NCBI RefSeq assembly: GCF_022811605.1
Contig: NZ_CP094533.1
Span: 3,410,001-3,474,000 of the forward strand
Direction of reading: 5' to 3'
DNA: 64,000 bases
Origin: Agromyces soli
Lineage (GTDB): Bacteria > Actinomycetota > Actinomycetes > Actinomycetales > Microbacteriaceae
The first letter of the stretch is position 1. The number at the start of each line of letters is the position of its first letter. This document shows, in pieces, positions 26,518 to 36,239 of the stretch. The notes under the pieces were generated by a model. That model did no database searches. It worked only from the letters and a program-made list of their open reading frames with translations, and was not told the origin of the DNA. The translations under genes were made by a program, and so were the position numbers.

Positions 26518-27876
26518 ATGACTGAGACCCAGATCGCACCCTCGTACACGGTGCCGCAGCAGCGCCAGCTCGTCACGGCCGTCCCCGGCCCGAAGTCGAT
26601 CGCGCTGCACGAGCGACGCACCGCCGTCGTCTCCGCGGGCGTCTCGAGCGCCCTGCCGGTCTACATCGAGCGCGCCAACGGCGCGATCCTCGTCGACGTC
26701 GACGGCAACCGCTTCGTCGACTTCGGCGGCGGCATCGGCGTCACCACCGTCGGCCACACCGAGCGGCACGTCGTCGAGGCGGCCACCGCGCAGCTGCACG
26801 ACGTCACCCACACCCTGTTCACCGTCACCCCGTACGAGGAGTACGTGCGCGTGGCCGAGCTCCTCGCCCAGCACACGCCGGGCGACTGGGCGAAGAAGTC
26901 CGTGCTGGTGAACTCGGGCGCCGAGGCCGTCGAGAACGGCGTGAAGATCGCACGCAAGTTCACCCGTCGCCGGGGCGTCGCGGTGCTCGACCACGCCTAC
27001 CACGGTCGCACCAACCTCACCATGGCCATGAACTACAAGGCGCACCCGTATGCCTCCGGCTTCGGCCCGCTCGCGGGAGACGTCTACCACGCGCCGAACT
27101 CCTACCCGTACCGGGACGGGCTCAGCGGCGAGCAGGCCGCTGCGCGCACGATCGCCTATCTCGAGAAGGTCGTCGGCGCCGAGGACCTGGCGTGCCTCGT
27201 CGTCGAGCCGATCCAGGGCGAGGGCGGCTTCATGGTGCCCGCCGACGGCTTCCTGCCCGCGCTGCAGGCCTGGTGCACCGAGCACGGCGTCGTCATGATC
27301 GCCGACGAGATCCAGTCGGGCATGGCCCGCAGCGGCAGCTACTTCGCGAGCGAGCAGTTCGGCTGGGAGCCCGACCTCGTGCTCTCCGCGAAGGGCATCG
27401 CCGGCGGGCTCCCGCTCGCCGCCGTCACCGGCCGCGCGGAGATCATGGACGCGGCGCAGCCCGGTGGCCTCGGTGGCACCTTCGGCGGCAACCCGGTCGC
27501 CTGCGCGGCGGCCGTCGCCGTGTTCGAGGCGATCGAGGGCGACGACCTCCTGGCGGAGGCCCGCCGGATCGAGTCGAGCCTCACCGCAGGGCTCCGCTCG
27601 CTCGCCGAGCGCTTCGACGTCATCGGCGACGTCCGCGGCAAGGGCGCGATGATCGCGATCGAGCTCGTCCGGCCCGGAACCCGCGACACGACGAAGGAGC
27701 CGTACCCCGAGGCGGTCGGGGCGCTCATCGCCCACGCCGCCCAGCAGGGCGTGCTGCTGCTGAGCGCGGGCACCTACGGGAACGTGCTCCGCTTCCTGCC
27801 GAGCCTCGCCGTGACCGACGAGCTCATCGAGGACGCGCTCGGCGTGCTCGAGTCCGGCCTCGCGACGCTCGGCTGA
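26518..27876 (+). CDS. gabT: 4-aminobutyrate aminotransferase
   Basis: PLP-dependent class III aminotransferase of 452 residues that moves the amino group of GABA to 2-oxoglutarate. It has the GVTTVGHTER and NSGAEAVENGVKIAR substrate/cofactor segments, the cofactor-site Asp in IADEIQSGMARSG, and the PLP-binding Lys in SAKGIAGG. FGGNPVACAA is also typical. Its stop overlaps the asparaginase start (TGATG), so the two are translated together. With the nearby polyamine-type importer it suggests putrescine/GABA catabolism. Confidence 0.92.
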   Translation: MTETQIAPSYTVPQQRQLVTAVPGPKSIALHERRTAVVSAGVSSALPVYIERANGAILVDVDGNRFVDFGGGIGVTTVGHTERHVVEAATAQLHDVTHTLFTVTPYEEYVRVAELLAQHTPGDWAKKSVLVNSGAEAVENGVKIARKFTRRRGVAVLDHAYHGRTNLTMAMNYKAHPYASGFGPLAGDVYHAPNSYPYRDGLSGEQAAARTIAYLEKVVGAEDLACLVVEPIQGEGGFMVPADGFLPALQAWCTEHGVVMIADEIQSGMARSGSYFASEQFGWEPDLVLSAKGIAGGLPLAAVTGRAEIMDAAQPGGLGGTFGGNPVACAAAVAVFEAIEGDDLLAEARRIESSLTAGLRSLAERFDVIGDVRGKGAMIAIELVRPGTRDTTKEPYPEAVGALIAHAAQQGVLLLSAGTYGNVLRFLPSLAVTDELIEDALGVLESGLATLG

Positions 27877-28865
27877 TGGCCGGCACCTTCAGCATCGCCG
27901 ATTCCGTCGAACTCGCAGTGGTCGAACGCAATGGTTTCATCGAGTCCAGGCACGCCGGTTCCGCCATCGTGCTCACCCCCGAGGGCGAGGTGCTGCGCAG
28001 CCTCGGCGACGTTCGCACCCCGGTCTTCCCGCGCTCGGCGCTGAAGCCGTTCCAGGCCGTGGCCGTGATGACCTCAGGGGTCGTTCTGCGCGGCGAGGAC
28101 GCGGCCATCGCGATGGCGAGCCACTCCGGCACGGCCGCGCACGTGGCGCTCGTCAAGGGGCTGCTCGCCCGCGAAGGCCTGAGCGCATCGGCGCTCGGCT
28201 GCCCGCCGGCGCTGCCGGGCGACCGCACGGCGCGGGAACAGCTGCTGCGTTCGGGGGGCTCGGCCGAACGGGTCTTCATGACCTGCTCGGGCAAGCACGC
28301 GGCCATGCTGCTCGCCTGCGTGCAGAACGGCTGGCCCGTCGAGGGCTACCTCTCCCCCGAGCATCCGCTGCAGAAGAAGATCCTCGACGTGCTCGAGCGG
28401 CTGACCGGCGAGCGCCCCGCGGCGAGCGCGGTCGACGGCTGCGGGGCGCCGGTGCACGCGATCAGCCTCGGCGGGCTCGCGCGCGGTGTCCAGAAGATCA
28501 CCACCGCCCAGACCAGCTCGCCGTTCGCGCTCTACCGCGAGGCCGCCGAACTGGCGGAGGCCGCGCGGGCGCACCCGTGGGCGGTCGCCGGTCCCGGGCA
28601 GCCCGACACGGTGGCGATCGAACGGCTCGGCGTCTTCGCGAAGTTCGGCGCGGAAGGCGTCATGGTGATGACCGCGCCGAACGGCACGACGGTCGCACTG
28701 AAGGTGCTCGACGGCTCCTCACGGGCGTCGACGATCGTCGCGCTGCGGTTGCTCGCCGATGCGAAGGCGCTCGACCACGACGACGTCGACCTCGCCCGCG
28801 CGGAGCTCGACCTCTGGGTGATGGGCGGCGACCGCCCGGTCGGCGAGATCCGGGCGACCGTCTGA
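27876..28865 (+). CDS. L-asparaginase (Rhizobium type, asparaginase II family)
   Basis: A 329-residue protein of the thermolabile Rhizobium-type asparaginase family, unrelated in fold to the common bacterial L-asparaginases. Family blocks are RSALKPFQAVAVM, ASHSGTAAHV, MTCSGKHAAMLLAC and DGCGAPVHAISL. It releases ammonia from asparagine. The ATG shares a base with the gabT stop codon, so translational coupling is expected. A bidirectional terminator follows 31 bases after the stop. Confidence 0.9.
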   Translation: MAGTFSIADSVELAVVERNGFIESRHAGSAIVLTPEGEVLRSLGDVRTPVFPRSALKPFQAVAVMTSGVVLRGEDAAIAMASHSGTAAHVALVKGLLAREGLSASALGCPPALPGDRTAREQLLRSGGSAERVFMTCSGKHAAMLLACVQNGWPVEGYLSPEHPLQKKILDVLERLTGERPAASAVDGCGAPVHAISLGGLARGVQKITTAQTSSPFALYREAAELAEAARAHPWAVAGPGQPDTVAIERLGVFAKFGAEGVMVMTAPNGTTVALKVLDGSSRASTIVALRLLADAKALDHDDVDLARAELDLWVMGGDRPVGEIRATV

Positions 28866-28896
28866 CGACCGCCGCTCGCGCCGCCCTCAGGCGGAT

Positions 28897-28930
28897 GCGG
28901 TGCGGGCGCTCATCCGAGCGCCCACACCGC
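28897..28930. terminator. Bidirectional terminator
   Basis: GCGGTGCGGGCGCTC pairs with GAGCGCCCACACCGC over 15 bp with one mismatch and a four-base loop, between the convergent asparaginase and ABC permease genes. Confidence 0.75.
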
Positions 28931-28931
28931 C

Positions 28932-29828
28932 TCAGCCGAGCTTGGCGAGCCGCTTCTCGCGCGCCGCGCGCGACACCTGCACGGTGATCACGAGGATCAT
29001 CGCGAACAGGAACACGGCGGAGGCGATCACGTTCGCCTCGGCCGGGATGCCTCGCGCCGCCGAGATGTAGATGTACTTCGGGAACGTCGACACCGAACCG
29101 GAGTTGAAATTCGTGATGATGAAGTCGTCGAAGCTGAGCGCGAAGGAGAGCAGCGCAGCCGCGAGGATGCCGGGCAGCAGCAGCGGGAACGTCACCCGCC
29201 AGAACACCTGCGACGGCGAGCCGTAGAGGTCGCGGCCCGCCTCCTCGAGCGCCGGGTCGAGGCTCGCGACCCGGGCCTTCACCGTGACGACGACGAAGCT
29301 GATGCAGAACATCGTGTGCGCCAGAATGATCGTCACCATGTCCTTCGGCACGCCGACCGCGAGGAACTGCGCGGCGAGGCCCGCACCGAGCACCACCTCC
29401 GGGGTCGCCATCGGCAGGAACAGCAGCAGGCTGATCGCCGATCGGGCGCGGAACCGGTAGCGCACGAGGGCGATCGCGATCATCGTGCCGAGCGTGGTGG
29501 CCAGGACGGTCGCGACGAGCCCGATCACGATGCTGTTGCCGAACGCCTGGCAGACCGCACCGCCCTCGACGTTGCAGACGTTCAGCCACTTGTCGAAGGT
29601 GAACCCGCGCCACGCGATGTTCGACTTGACCGAGTCGTTGAAGCTGAACACGAAGGTGTACACGATCGGGATCATGAGGAACGCGAAGGCGATCGTCACG
29701 TAGGTGGGCAGCAGCCAGCGGCCGAGCCCGCGTCGGGGTCGGTCGCGCGTCGGCTGCGGGCGCTGCTCGAGCTGCTCGCTCTCGGCGAGTCCCCCGAGGA
29801 CCGCCCCGGCCTGTCCTTCACCGCTCAC
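28932..29828 (-). CDS. ABC transporter permease, PotC type
   Basis: A 298-residue inner-membrane permease of a polyamine-type ABC importer. Six hydrophobic segments are visible. The EAA loop that docks on the ATPase is EEAGRDLYGSPSQVFWRVTFP. A charged N-terminal extension precedes the first helix. The GTG start overlaps the stop of the upstream permease gene (GTGA). It is the last gene of a four-gene operon and ends at a bidirectional terminator. Confidence 0.9.
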   Translation of the reverse strand: MSGEGQAGAVLGGLAESEQLEQRPQPTRDRPRRGLGRWLLPTYVTIAFAFLMIPIVYTFVFSFNDSVKSNIAWRGFTFDKWLNVCNVEGGAVCQAFGNSIVIGLVATVLATTLGTMIAIALVRYRFRARSAISLLLFLPMATPEVVLGAGLAAQFLAVGVPKDMVTIILAHTMFCISFVVVTVKARVASLDPALEEAGRDLYGSPSQVFWRVTFPLLLPGILAAALLSFALSFDDFIITNFNSGSVSTFPKYIYISAARGIPAEANVIASAVFLFAMILVITVQVSRAAREKRLAKLG

Positions 29829-30736
29829 AGCAGGTCCTCCGTTCCGCTCCGCTTGACGTAGATGCCGACGAGGATGAGGATCGCCGCCATCAGGATGATG
29901 GAGAGTGCCGCGGCCGCTGGATAGTTCAGCAGCACGAGGAAGTTCGCCTCGATCACGTTGCCCATCATCTGCGTGCCCGGCCCGCCGAGGAAGTCGCGAC
30001 TCGCGTTCACGTAGTCGCCGGCCGCTGGGATGAATGTGAGCAGCGTGCCCGCCACGATGCCCGGCATCGACAGCGGGACGGTGACCTTGCGGAACACCGT
30101 CGCCGGGCTCGCGTACAGGTCGCCGCCCGCCTCGAGGTAGCGGAGATCGAGCCGCTCGAGGGTGGTGTAGAGCGGCAGGGTCATGAACGGGATGAAGTTG
30201 TACGTCAGACCGAAGATGACTGCGAACGGGGTGCCGGTGAAGTGCGCGTCCGGCGCCATGAGCGAGAGCGCCTTCAACGAGGTGATGATGAACGATTCGT
30301 CGGAGAGCACCTGCTTCCAGGCCAGGGTGCGCAGCAGGAAGGAGATGAAGAAGGGGGCGATGACGAGCACGAGCAGGATGCCCTGCAGGAGCGGTTTGCT
30401 GCGGGCCTTCACTCCGATGAAGTAGGCGATCGGATAGCTGATCACGAGGGCGAGCACGGTCGCCACGAGCGCGTAGCCGAAGGAGCGCAGGATGTGCGGC
30501 CAGTACGAGGTGACGACGTCGACGTAGTTCTGCCAGTTGAAGGCGTAGTCGAACTCGCCGATGTCGCCGAACTCGCTCTGCACCTGCAGCGAGGTGAGCA
30601 GGAGCGAGACGAGGGGCGTCAGGAAGAACAGCACCAGATAGGCGATGCCGGGGGCGAGCAGCACGAGCGCGATCGCGCTGCGCTTCCTCGGCGCCTGCGG
30701 CTGCGCTTCGGCCGTGGCGAAGGCTGCGAAGGCCAC
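29825..30736 (-). CDS. ABC transporter permease, PotB type
   Basis: A 303-residue permease, partner of the PotC-like gene. The EAA loop is LEAGGDLYASPATVFRKVTVP, with six membrane segments and the family-typical YFIGVKARSKPLLQGILLVL. The GTG at 30736 starts one base after the ATPase stop codon, and the frame beyond it is only antisense. All junctions in this operon overlap or touch, so one transcript with coupled translation is expected. Confidence 0.9.
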   Translation of the reverse strand: MAFAAFATAEAQPQAPRKRSAIALVLLAPGIAYLVLFFLTPLVSLLLTSLQVQSEFGDIGEFDYAFNWQNYVDVVTSYWPHILRSFGYALVATVLALVISYPIAYFIGVKARSKPLLQGILLVLVIAPFFISFLLRTLAWKQVLSDESFIITSLKALSLMAPDAHFTGTPFAVIFGLTYNFIPFMTLPLYTTLERLDLRYLEAGGDLYASPATVFRKVTVPLSMPGIVAGTLLTFIPAAGDYVNASRDFLGGPGTQMMGNVIEANFLVLLNYPAAAALSIILMAAILILVGIYVKRSGTEDLL

Positions 30737-30737
30737 C

Positions 30738-31934
30738 TCAGTGCTCCTCGAGCTCCGCCACGAGCGCGTCGCGGTGCTGGGCCGCGATGGCGCTCGTCGA
30801 GGCATCCGCCTGGAACCGCGCTTCGTCCGGGGTGTCCTCGAGCCCGAAGCCGTGCTCGACGGCCCAGCTGACCCACACGCGGTCGCCCTCGGCGGCCGCG
30901 GGGCCGAAGGAGATGTTCTGCGCGAACACCAGCACCCGACCGGCTCCGGGGATCTCGACGAGGTACTGGGTGCTCACCCCCGAGAACGAGACGTCGGTCA
31001 CCACGCCCGGGCCGATCAGGTTGCGGTCCGCCTCGGCGGCGGGCTGTTCGCGGTGCAGCTCGACCTTCTCGGGGCGGACGCCGACCGTGACCTGGCCCGA
31101 ATGGCGTTGCGCCCGCGCCGCCGGGACCACGATGCGCGAGCCGGCGGCGTCGACCGCGATCGCGGTGTCCGTGGCGCCGACGACGTCGCCCGTGAACAGG
31201 TTCGACTGGCCCAGGAAGTTCGCCACGAACGCCGTCCTCGGCAGTTCGTAGAGCTCCTCCGGGGCGCCCATCTGCTCGATGCGCCCCTTGTTCATGACCG
31301 CGACCGTGTCGGCCATGGTCATGGCCTCCTCCTGGTCGTGGGTGACGTGGAGGAAGGTGAGCCCCACTTCTTCTTGGATCGCCTTGAGCTCCAGTTGCAT
31401 CTGCCGCCGGAGCTTCAGGTCGAGCGCGCCGAGCGGCTCGTCGAGCAGCAGGAGCGCGGGACGGTTCACGATCGCCCTGGCGAGCGCGACGCGCTGCTGC
31501 TGCCCGCCGGACAGCTGCTGGGGCCGGCGCTGGGCGAGGTGGTCGAGTTCGACGAGGCGGAGCGCCTCGTGCGCCTTGCCCGCCGGATCGTCGATGCGGC
31601 GCCGGCGGAGCCCGAACGCGACGTTCTCGAGGATCGTCATGTGCGGGAAGAGCGCGTAGCTCTGGAAGACCGTGTTGACCGGGCGCTCGTGCGATCGAGT
31701 GGCCGTGACGTCCGTGCCGCCGATGAGGATGCGTCCGTTCGTCGGCTCGTCGAGCCCCGCGACGAGCCGGAGGGTGGTCGTCTTGCCGCAGCCCGACGGC
31801 CCGAGCAGGGCGAAGAAGGATCCCGCGGGGATCGTGAGATCGAGTTCCTCGATGGCGGTGAAGCCGGGGAACCGCTTGTGGATACCGACGAGCTCGAGGT
31901 CCGCACCGCGCTCGGCGAATTCGCGCATCGCCAT
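30738..31934 (-). CDS. ABC transporter ATP-binding protein, PotA type
   Basis: A 398-residue ATPase that powers the importer. Walker A is GPSGCGKTTT, the signature is LSGGQQQRVALARAI, Walker B is LLLLDEPLGALD and the switch His is in HVTHDQEEAM. A C-terminal TOBE domain follows (VTVGVRPEKVEL). The ATG at 31934 has GGGAG 7 bases upstream; a GTG at 31940 overlapping the binding-protein stop is the alternative. Much of the C-terminal sequence agrees with spermidine/putrescine transporters. Confidence 0.9.
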   Translation of the reverse strand: MAMREFAERGADLELVGIHKRFPGFTAIEELDLTIPAGSFFALLGPSGCGKTTTLRLVAGLDEPTNGRILIGGTDVTATRSHERPVNTVFQSYALFPHMTILENVAFGLRRRRIDDPAGKAHEALRLVELDHLAQRRPQQLSGGQQQRVALARAIVNRPALLLLDEPLGALDLKLRRQMQLELKAIQEEVGLTFLHVTHDQEEAMTMADTVAVMNKGRIEQMGAPEELYELPRTAFVANFLGQSNLFTGDVVGATDTAIAVDAAGSRIVVPAARAQRHSGQVTVGVRPEKVELHREQPAAEADRNLIGPGVVTDVSFSGVSTQYLVEIPGAGRVLVFAQNISFGPAAAEGDRVWVSWAVEHGFGLEDTPDEARFQADASTSAIAAQHRDALVAELEEH

Positions 31935-31936
31935 GG

Positions 31937-33145
31937 TCACACTCCCAACAGGATCGACTGGAACTGGGTCTGGTACTTCTGCTCCTCGCGCGCCGTGAGC
32001 CCCCGGAAGACGTGAGCCTGCTCGAGCGTGTCGGCGTTCGGGAAGATGAGCTGGTTCTCGGCGAGCTCGGGGTCGATGGCCATGGCGGCCTCCTTCGCCC
32101 CCTCGACGGGCGTGATGTAGTTCACCCACGCCGCGACCTCCGCGGCGATCTCGGGCTGGTAGTAGAAGTCGATGAGCCGCTCGGCGTTCGATTTGCGCGG
32201 CGAGCCGACCGGGACGAGGAAGTTGTCGTTCCACAGCGTGCCGCCGCCGACGGGCAGGGCGAACTCCCACTTGTCGCCGGCCTCCGCGTTGATCACGGTG
32301 ATGTCGCCGGACCAGCAGATCGCCGCCAGGGTGTCGCCGGACTTCAGGTCCTCGAGGTAGGCGTTGCCCTTGATGTTGCGCACCTGGCCGCGGTCGACCT
32401 GTTCGCGGAAGACGTCGATGGCCGCGGTGAACTCGTCGTCGCCCCAATCGCCGGCGATGTCGGTGCCGAGGTCCTGCATGATGCAGCCCATGGTGTCCCG
32501 CATCTCGGAGAGGACGCCCACCCGGCCCTTGAGCGAGGGGTCCCACAGATCGGAGACCCGCGTGATGCCGCCGGGGATCGCCTCCTTGTTCCAGCAGATG
32601 CCGCCGAAGCCGCCCTGCCACGGCACGGAGTACGTGCGGCCGGGGTCGAAGTCCGGATCGCGGAGGGCGGGATTGAGGTTTGCGAGATTCGGCATGTTGG
32701 CGTGGTCGAGCTCCTGCGTGTAGCCGAAGCGGATCCAGCGGGCCACCATCCAGTCGGTGAGGCAGACCGTGTCGGAGCCGATGTCCTGGCCGAGCGCGAG
32801 CTGATCCTTCACCTTGCCGTAGTAGGTGTTGTTGTCGTCGACGGCGACCTGGTAGTCGACCGAGATGCCGGTGGCCTCGGTGAACGCCTGCAGGGTCGGG
32901 TAGTTGCCGTCGTCGTCCTCATCGATGTAGGCGGCCCAGTTGGCCCAGCGGACGGTGGGATCGCCGTCGGAACGGTCGGCGGCCGGCGTCGGCTTCGGGC
33001 GGGGCCCGCTCTGGCACGCGGCGAGCGCGAGCGCAGTGGCCCCGGCGCCGGCACCGGCGAGCAAGGTTCTGCGGCTCAACTGCTGGCGGCGTGCGAGATC
33101 GATGAGGGAACGGATTCGTGGATCCGTCGGGGGTTGCCGAGTCAC
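31937..33145 (-). CDS. Polyamine-type solute-binding Tat lipoprotein
   Basis: A 402-residue binding protein, first gene of the importer operon. The N-terminus has a twin-arginine motif (SRRTLLAGAGAG) and lipobox (ALALAAC), so it is exported folded and lipid-anchored. The mature part starts VRWANWAAYID, the characteristic opening of PotD/PotF-like proteins. It continues with SVPWQGGFGGICWNKEAIPG and DTLAAICWSGD. Spermidine or putrescine is the likely ligand, but related opines or amino acids are possible. The GTG start has GAGAGGAAG upstream. Confidence 0.88.
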   Translation of the reverse strand: MTRQPPTDPRIRSLIDLARRQQLSRRTLLAGAGAGATALALAACQSGPRPKPTPAADRSDGDPTVRWANWAAYIDEDDDGNYPTLQAFTEATGISVDYQVAVDDNNTYYGKVKDQLALGQDIGSDTVCLTDWMVARWIRFGYTQELDHANMPNLANLNPALRDPDFDPGRTYSVPWQGGFGGICWNKEAIPGGITRVSDLWDPSLKGRVGVLSEMRDTMGCIMQDLGTDIAGDWGDDEFTAAIDVFREQVDRGQVRNIKGNAYLEDLKSGDTLAAICWSGDITVINAEAGDKWEFALPVGGGTLWNDNFLVPVGSPRKSNAERLIDFYYQPEIAAEVAAWVNYITPVEGAKEAAMAIDPELAENQLIFPNADTLEQAHVFRGLTAREEQKYQTQFQSILLGV

Positions 33146-33231
33146 GGGCTTCCTCTCGGGTTCGCAGCACTGCGGGGTGGCTTGATCCTGCCACAGTGCA
33201 CGGCTGGAATCACGGGTCGATGTCCGATTCG

Positions 33232-36141
33232 TTACGATTCCGCGTCGGACACGATGGTTCCGGTTGCGCTCGGCGCTTTCGACGGGTGAATCCGTCGAAA
33301 GCGCCGCTCCGGCCAGACGAAGCGTGCGATTCCCCCGTCGGGGCTCACCCGCCAGCCTTGCCCGGCGCCCCGGTCGAGCAGCGGCGGCAGCTCGCGTCCC
33401 CGGTAGAGCGTGCGGAACTCGGCGAGTCCGCCGTCGACGATCACGACCGCCGTCTGCCTCAGCTCTCCCCAGAGCCGCCACGCGGCCGCCCACGCGTCCA
33501 GGTCGCCGACGAGCACCTCGGGCCGGCCGGATTCATCGGCCGGAGCGAGCGGGTGTTCGACCGCGCCGGCGGCAGTCAGGCCACGGACCCGGATGCCCTC
33601 GATCTCCGCGAGTCGCGCGAGTGCGAGGGGAACGTTCCGCGCGATGACCGCGTACCGGCCGCCGCCCTGGAACTCGAGCACGGAAGCCGGATCCGGCCGG
33701 CCGGCGAGCGGTGGGCTCCCGGCACGCATCGCCCCCGAGCCGGGCGGATCGGTCATCGCCACCTGCAGCCGTTTGCCGCCCCATTGCCCGGCTCCGGGCG
33801 GATCATCGGCTCGCCAGAGCGAGGGCTCGCCGCCGAGCTGCGCGAGTTCACCACGCGACGCATGCCGAAGCAGCAGCAGCGCACGGAAGCCGTCGCGGAT
33901 CTCGGCTGGCAGGCCCGTCGGGCGGGTCGCCGACACCGCGAGGTGCAGGCCGCCGCTCGAGTCGTCGAGGATCGTGGCGAGCGCCTCGGCCGCAGCGAGG
34001 CGGTACTCGTCGGGCCAGGAGCGGAAGCGCACGTCGGCGGCGTCCACGAGCAGGAGTCTCGGCCCGCCACCGAGGCGGGGGGACTCCGCCTGCCGGGCGA
34101 GCCCCGTCAGCAGGTCCCAGGCCAGCGAGCGCTGCTCGGGCAGCCGGACGACCCGATCAGGACCGTGGCGCGCGGCGAACGCGGCCGCGATCGTGTCGAG
34201 GGTCGTGCGCCGACCGCTGCCGGGTGCTCCGCAGACGAGCAGGGCGCCGTCGGCTGCGGGCCGCCAGACCGCGTTCATGCGGCGCTGCTCCTCAGGCGCG
34301 TCGAGCAGCCCGAACACGATGCCGTCGGGAGTCGGATCGAGTTGGCCCAGACGAAGGCGGGAGGGAAGCGGGTCGAGCCACGGGCGCTTGGCCTGGGGTT
34401 CGCCCGCCCGACCGGCCTGCAGCAGTTCGAGGTGCAGCGGGTCCGCGATCGCCGACTGGAACGTGCGCGGTGGCCCAGTGCCGTCGTCGACGATCGCTCG
34501 TCCCGGTCGATCGGGAGGGATCCGCGCCGCGTCATCGACGCCGACGACGGCGCGGCTGTCGCTCGGGTGCAGCACCCGCAGGCAGACGCGCAGCCGGCAG
34601 TTCGCGGTGATCTGCTCCCGAACGGTTCCGTTCGGACGTTGCGTGGAGAGGATGAGGTGCATGCCGAGCGAGCGCCCGCGGGCCGCGAGGTCGGCGAACA
34701 CCCGACCCAACTCGTCGAAGCGTTCGAGGAGCGCCTGGTACTCGTCGACGACGATGACGAGCCTCGGGAGATCGATCGAGCGATCGAGCTCGACGAAGTC
34801 CCGAGCGCCGCTCTGCCGCAGCCGCCGTTCTCGCTGCCGGATCTCTGCGCGGAGGCTCTCCACGGCGCGGAGCGCCTCGGCTTCATCGAGGTCGGTGACG
34901 ATGCCGACGACGTGCGGCAGCTCGGCGATCGGTCGGAACGCCGCGCCGCCTTTGAAATCGACCAGCAGCATCGCGAGGGCCGCGGGCGAGTACATCGTCG
35001 CGAGCGCGGCGAGCCAGGCGAGCAGGAACTCGCTCTTGCCGCTTCCCGTCGTGCCGCCGATGAGGGCGTGCGGTCCCTGCTGCACCAAGTCGAGTTCGAG
35101 CGCGCCACCGCCGGACGCAGTCCCCACCGCCGCCGCGAGACGTTCGCGACCACCGGCGGGCGGCTGCGTCAACGCGGCGAGATCGACACGAAGAGGCAGC
35201 GGCTTCGCGTCGAGGCCGCTTCGTTCGGCGACCTCGGCCAGCCGGTCCGCAGCGGTGGCGGCGTGCCTGCTGCTGAGCAGCTCCGGGACGAACGCTCCGC
35301 TGCGCTCCGGCGAGTCGAGCACCTCGATCCGAGCGCGACGCGGGGAGTCGAGCTCGACCACCGTGCCGAGGCCCGGCGGCAAGGCGGCGCGCTCGATCGC
35401 GCACGCGATGACTCCGCGCGGGTCGGCCGGCTGCTCGCCCTCGACGACGGTGATCGAGGGCGAACCGCGAAGCTGGGGCAGCCGCTCGGCCCAGGCCCAC
35501 TCCTCCAGCGGCGGGACGCGCAGCCCTCCTGCGCCGGGCCGCACGGTGGACGCCCACCTGACCACCGAAGCGCGGACCGCTGCCCGGACCACGGGCATCG
35601 GCCCGACGAAGCCGATGCCCGCGGCGGGATCGGCGCGGATCGGCGCGTCCGAGAGCGCCCATGCCCGGGCGAGCAGCGCCCGGTCGTCGTCGTCGAAGGC
35701 CTCGCCCTCGATGCGGAGCCCGCTGGGTACGACGCCGCGACCGAGCACCAGTTCCGAGCTGTCGGCGGTGCGCCATCGTGAGCCCGCCGGCTCGGAGAGG
35801 AGCGCTTCGAGTTCGCCGGCCCGACGCCACGCCTCGACGCGCTCCACCGCGTGGCGCTCCGCGATCTCGTCGGTGAGCAACCGCCGCGCCTCGATCCGTT
35901 CGAGCCGCTCCCGTTTGAGATGGCGCCGCGCACTGCGCCGCCCGTCGAAGACCGCCGCGAGGCCGACCACCGGCCCGATCGCGGCGAACACGAGCGCGAG
36001 CGGAGACCGCGTCAGCGCGAACAGCACGCCCGCGGTGGCGATCGGCGCGAGCGTCGCCAGGAGCGGGAACGGAGGCTTCTGCCGGGTGCTCGGCGGGTGC
36101 GGGAGGCGGAGCCGCGGCTGCCGATCGGTCGGGAGGTCCAT
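33232..36141 (-). CDS. FtsK/SpoIIIE-type (EccC/EssC-like) membrane ATPase
   Basis: A 969-residue protein. Two hydrophobic segments lie at about residues 27-65. A first ATPase domain has Walker A GGTTGSGKSE (near residue 361), Walker B LLVDFKGGAAF, VDEYQAL and LSTQRPNG. A second domain near residue 637 keeps GAPGSGRRTT and LLLVDAADVR, a degenerate form. This two-domain layout resembles type VII secretion motor proteins more than chromosome-translocating FtsK: there is no gamma domain. No WXG100 substrate, EccB or EccD gene is nearby. The neighbours are an FHA protein and a PP2C phosphatase, pointing to control by Thr phosphorylation. Confidence 0.8.
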   Translation of the reverse strand: MDLPTDRQPRLRLPHPPSTRQKPPFPLLATLAPIATAGVLFALTRSPLALVFAAIGPVVGLAAVFDGRRSARRHLKRERLERIEARRLLTDEIAERHAVERVEAWRRAGELEALLSEPAGSRWRTADSSELVLGRGVVPSGLRIEGEAFDDDDRALLARAWALSDAPIRADPAAGIGFVGPMPVVRAAVRASVVRWASTVRPGAGGLRVPPLEEWAWAERLPQLRGSPSITVVEGEQPADPRGVIACAIERAALPPGLGTVVELDSPRRARIEVLDSPERSGAFVPELLSSRHAATAADRLAEVAERSGLDAKPLPLRVDLAALTQPPAGGRERLAAAVGTASGGGALELDLVQQGPHALIGGTTGSGKSEFLLAWLAALATMYSPAALAMLLVDFKGGAAFRPIAELPHVVGIVTDLDEAEALRAVESLRAEIRQRERRLRQSGARDFVELDRSIDLPRLVIVVDEYQALLERFDELGRVFADLAARGRSLGMHLILSTQRPNGTVREQITANCRLRVCLRVLHPSDSRAVVGVDDAARIPPDRPGRAIVDDGTGPPRTFQSAIADPLHLELLQAGRAGEPQAKRPWLDPLPSRLRLGQLDPTPDGIVFGLLDAPEEQRRMNAVWRPAADGALLVCGAPGSGRRTTLDTIAAAFAARHGPDRVVRLPEQRSLAWDLLTGLARQAESPRLGGGPRLLLVDAADVRFRSWPDEYRLAAAEALATILDDSSGGLHLAVSATRPTGLPAEIRDGFRALLLLRHASRGELAQLGGEPSLWRADDPPGAGQWGGKRLQVAMTDPPGSGAMRAGSPPLAGRPDPASVLEFQGGGRYAVIARNVPLALARLAEIEGIRVRGLTAAGAVEHPLAPADESGRPEVLVGDLDAWAAAWRLWGELRQTAVVIVDGGLAEFRTLYRGRELPPLLDRGAGQGWRVSPDGGIARFVWPERRFRRIHPSKAPSATGTIVSDAES

Positions 36142-36239
36142 GCCAGAATCTCAGCAGCATCGGACCGCCGCCGGCTTCGGGTCGGGCGATCGGTGGATAC
36201 GACGGCGATCACGCCCGCTGTTGAGGAACGGGAGCCTCG

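Noticed and set aside
30738..32621. ATPase frame fused to an upstream extension of over 200 codons
   Set aside because: The extra part is an out-of-frame reading of the solute-binding protein gene on the same strand; MAMREFAERGADLEL begins the true protein.
33217..33250. GTCCGA...TCGGAC inverted repeat at the end of the FtsK-like gene
   Set aside because: Six-bp arms with a 17-base loop are expected by chance in this GC range.
36166..36238. Possible small gene between the FtsK-like and FHA genes
   Set aside because: The 98-base gap has no start codon with a ribosome binding site and no open frame of useful length.
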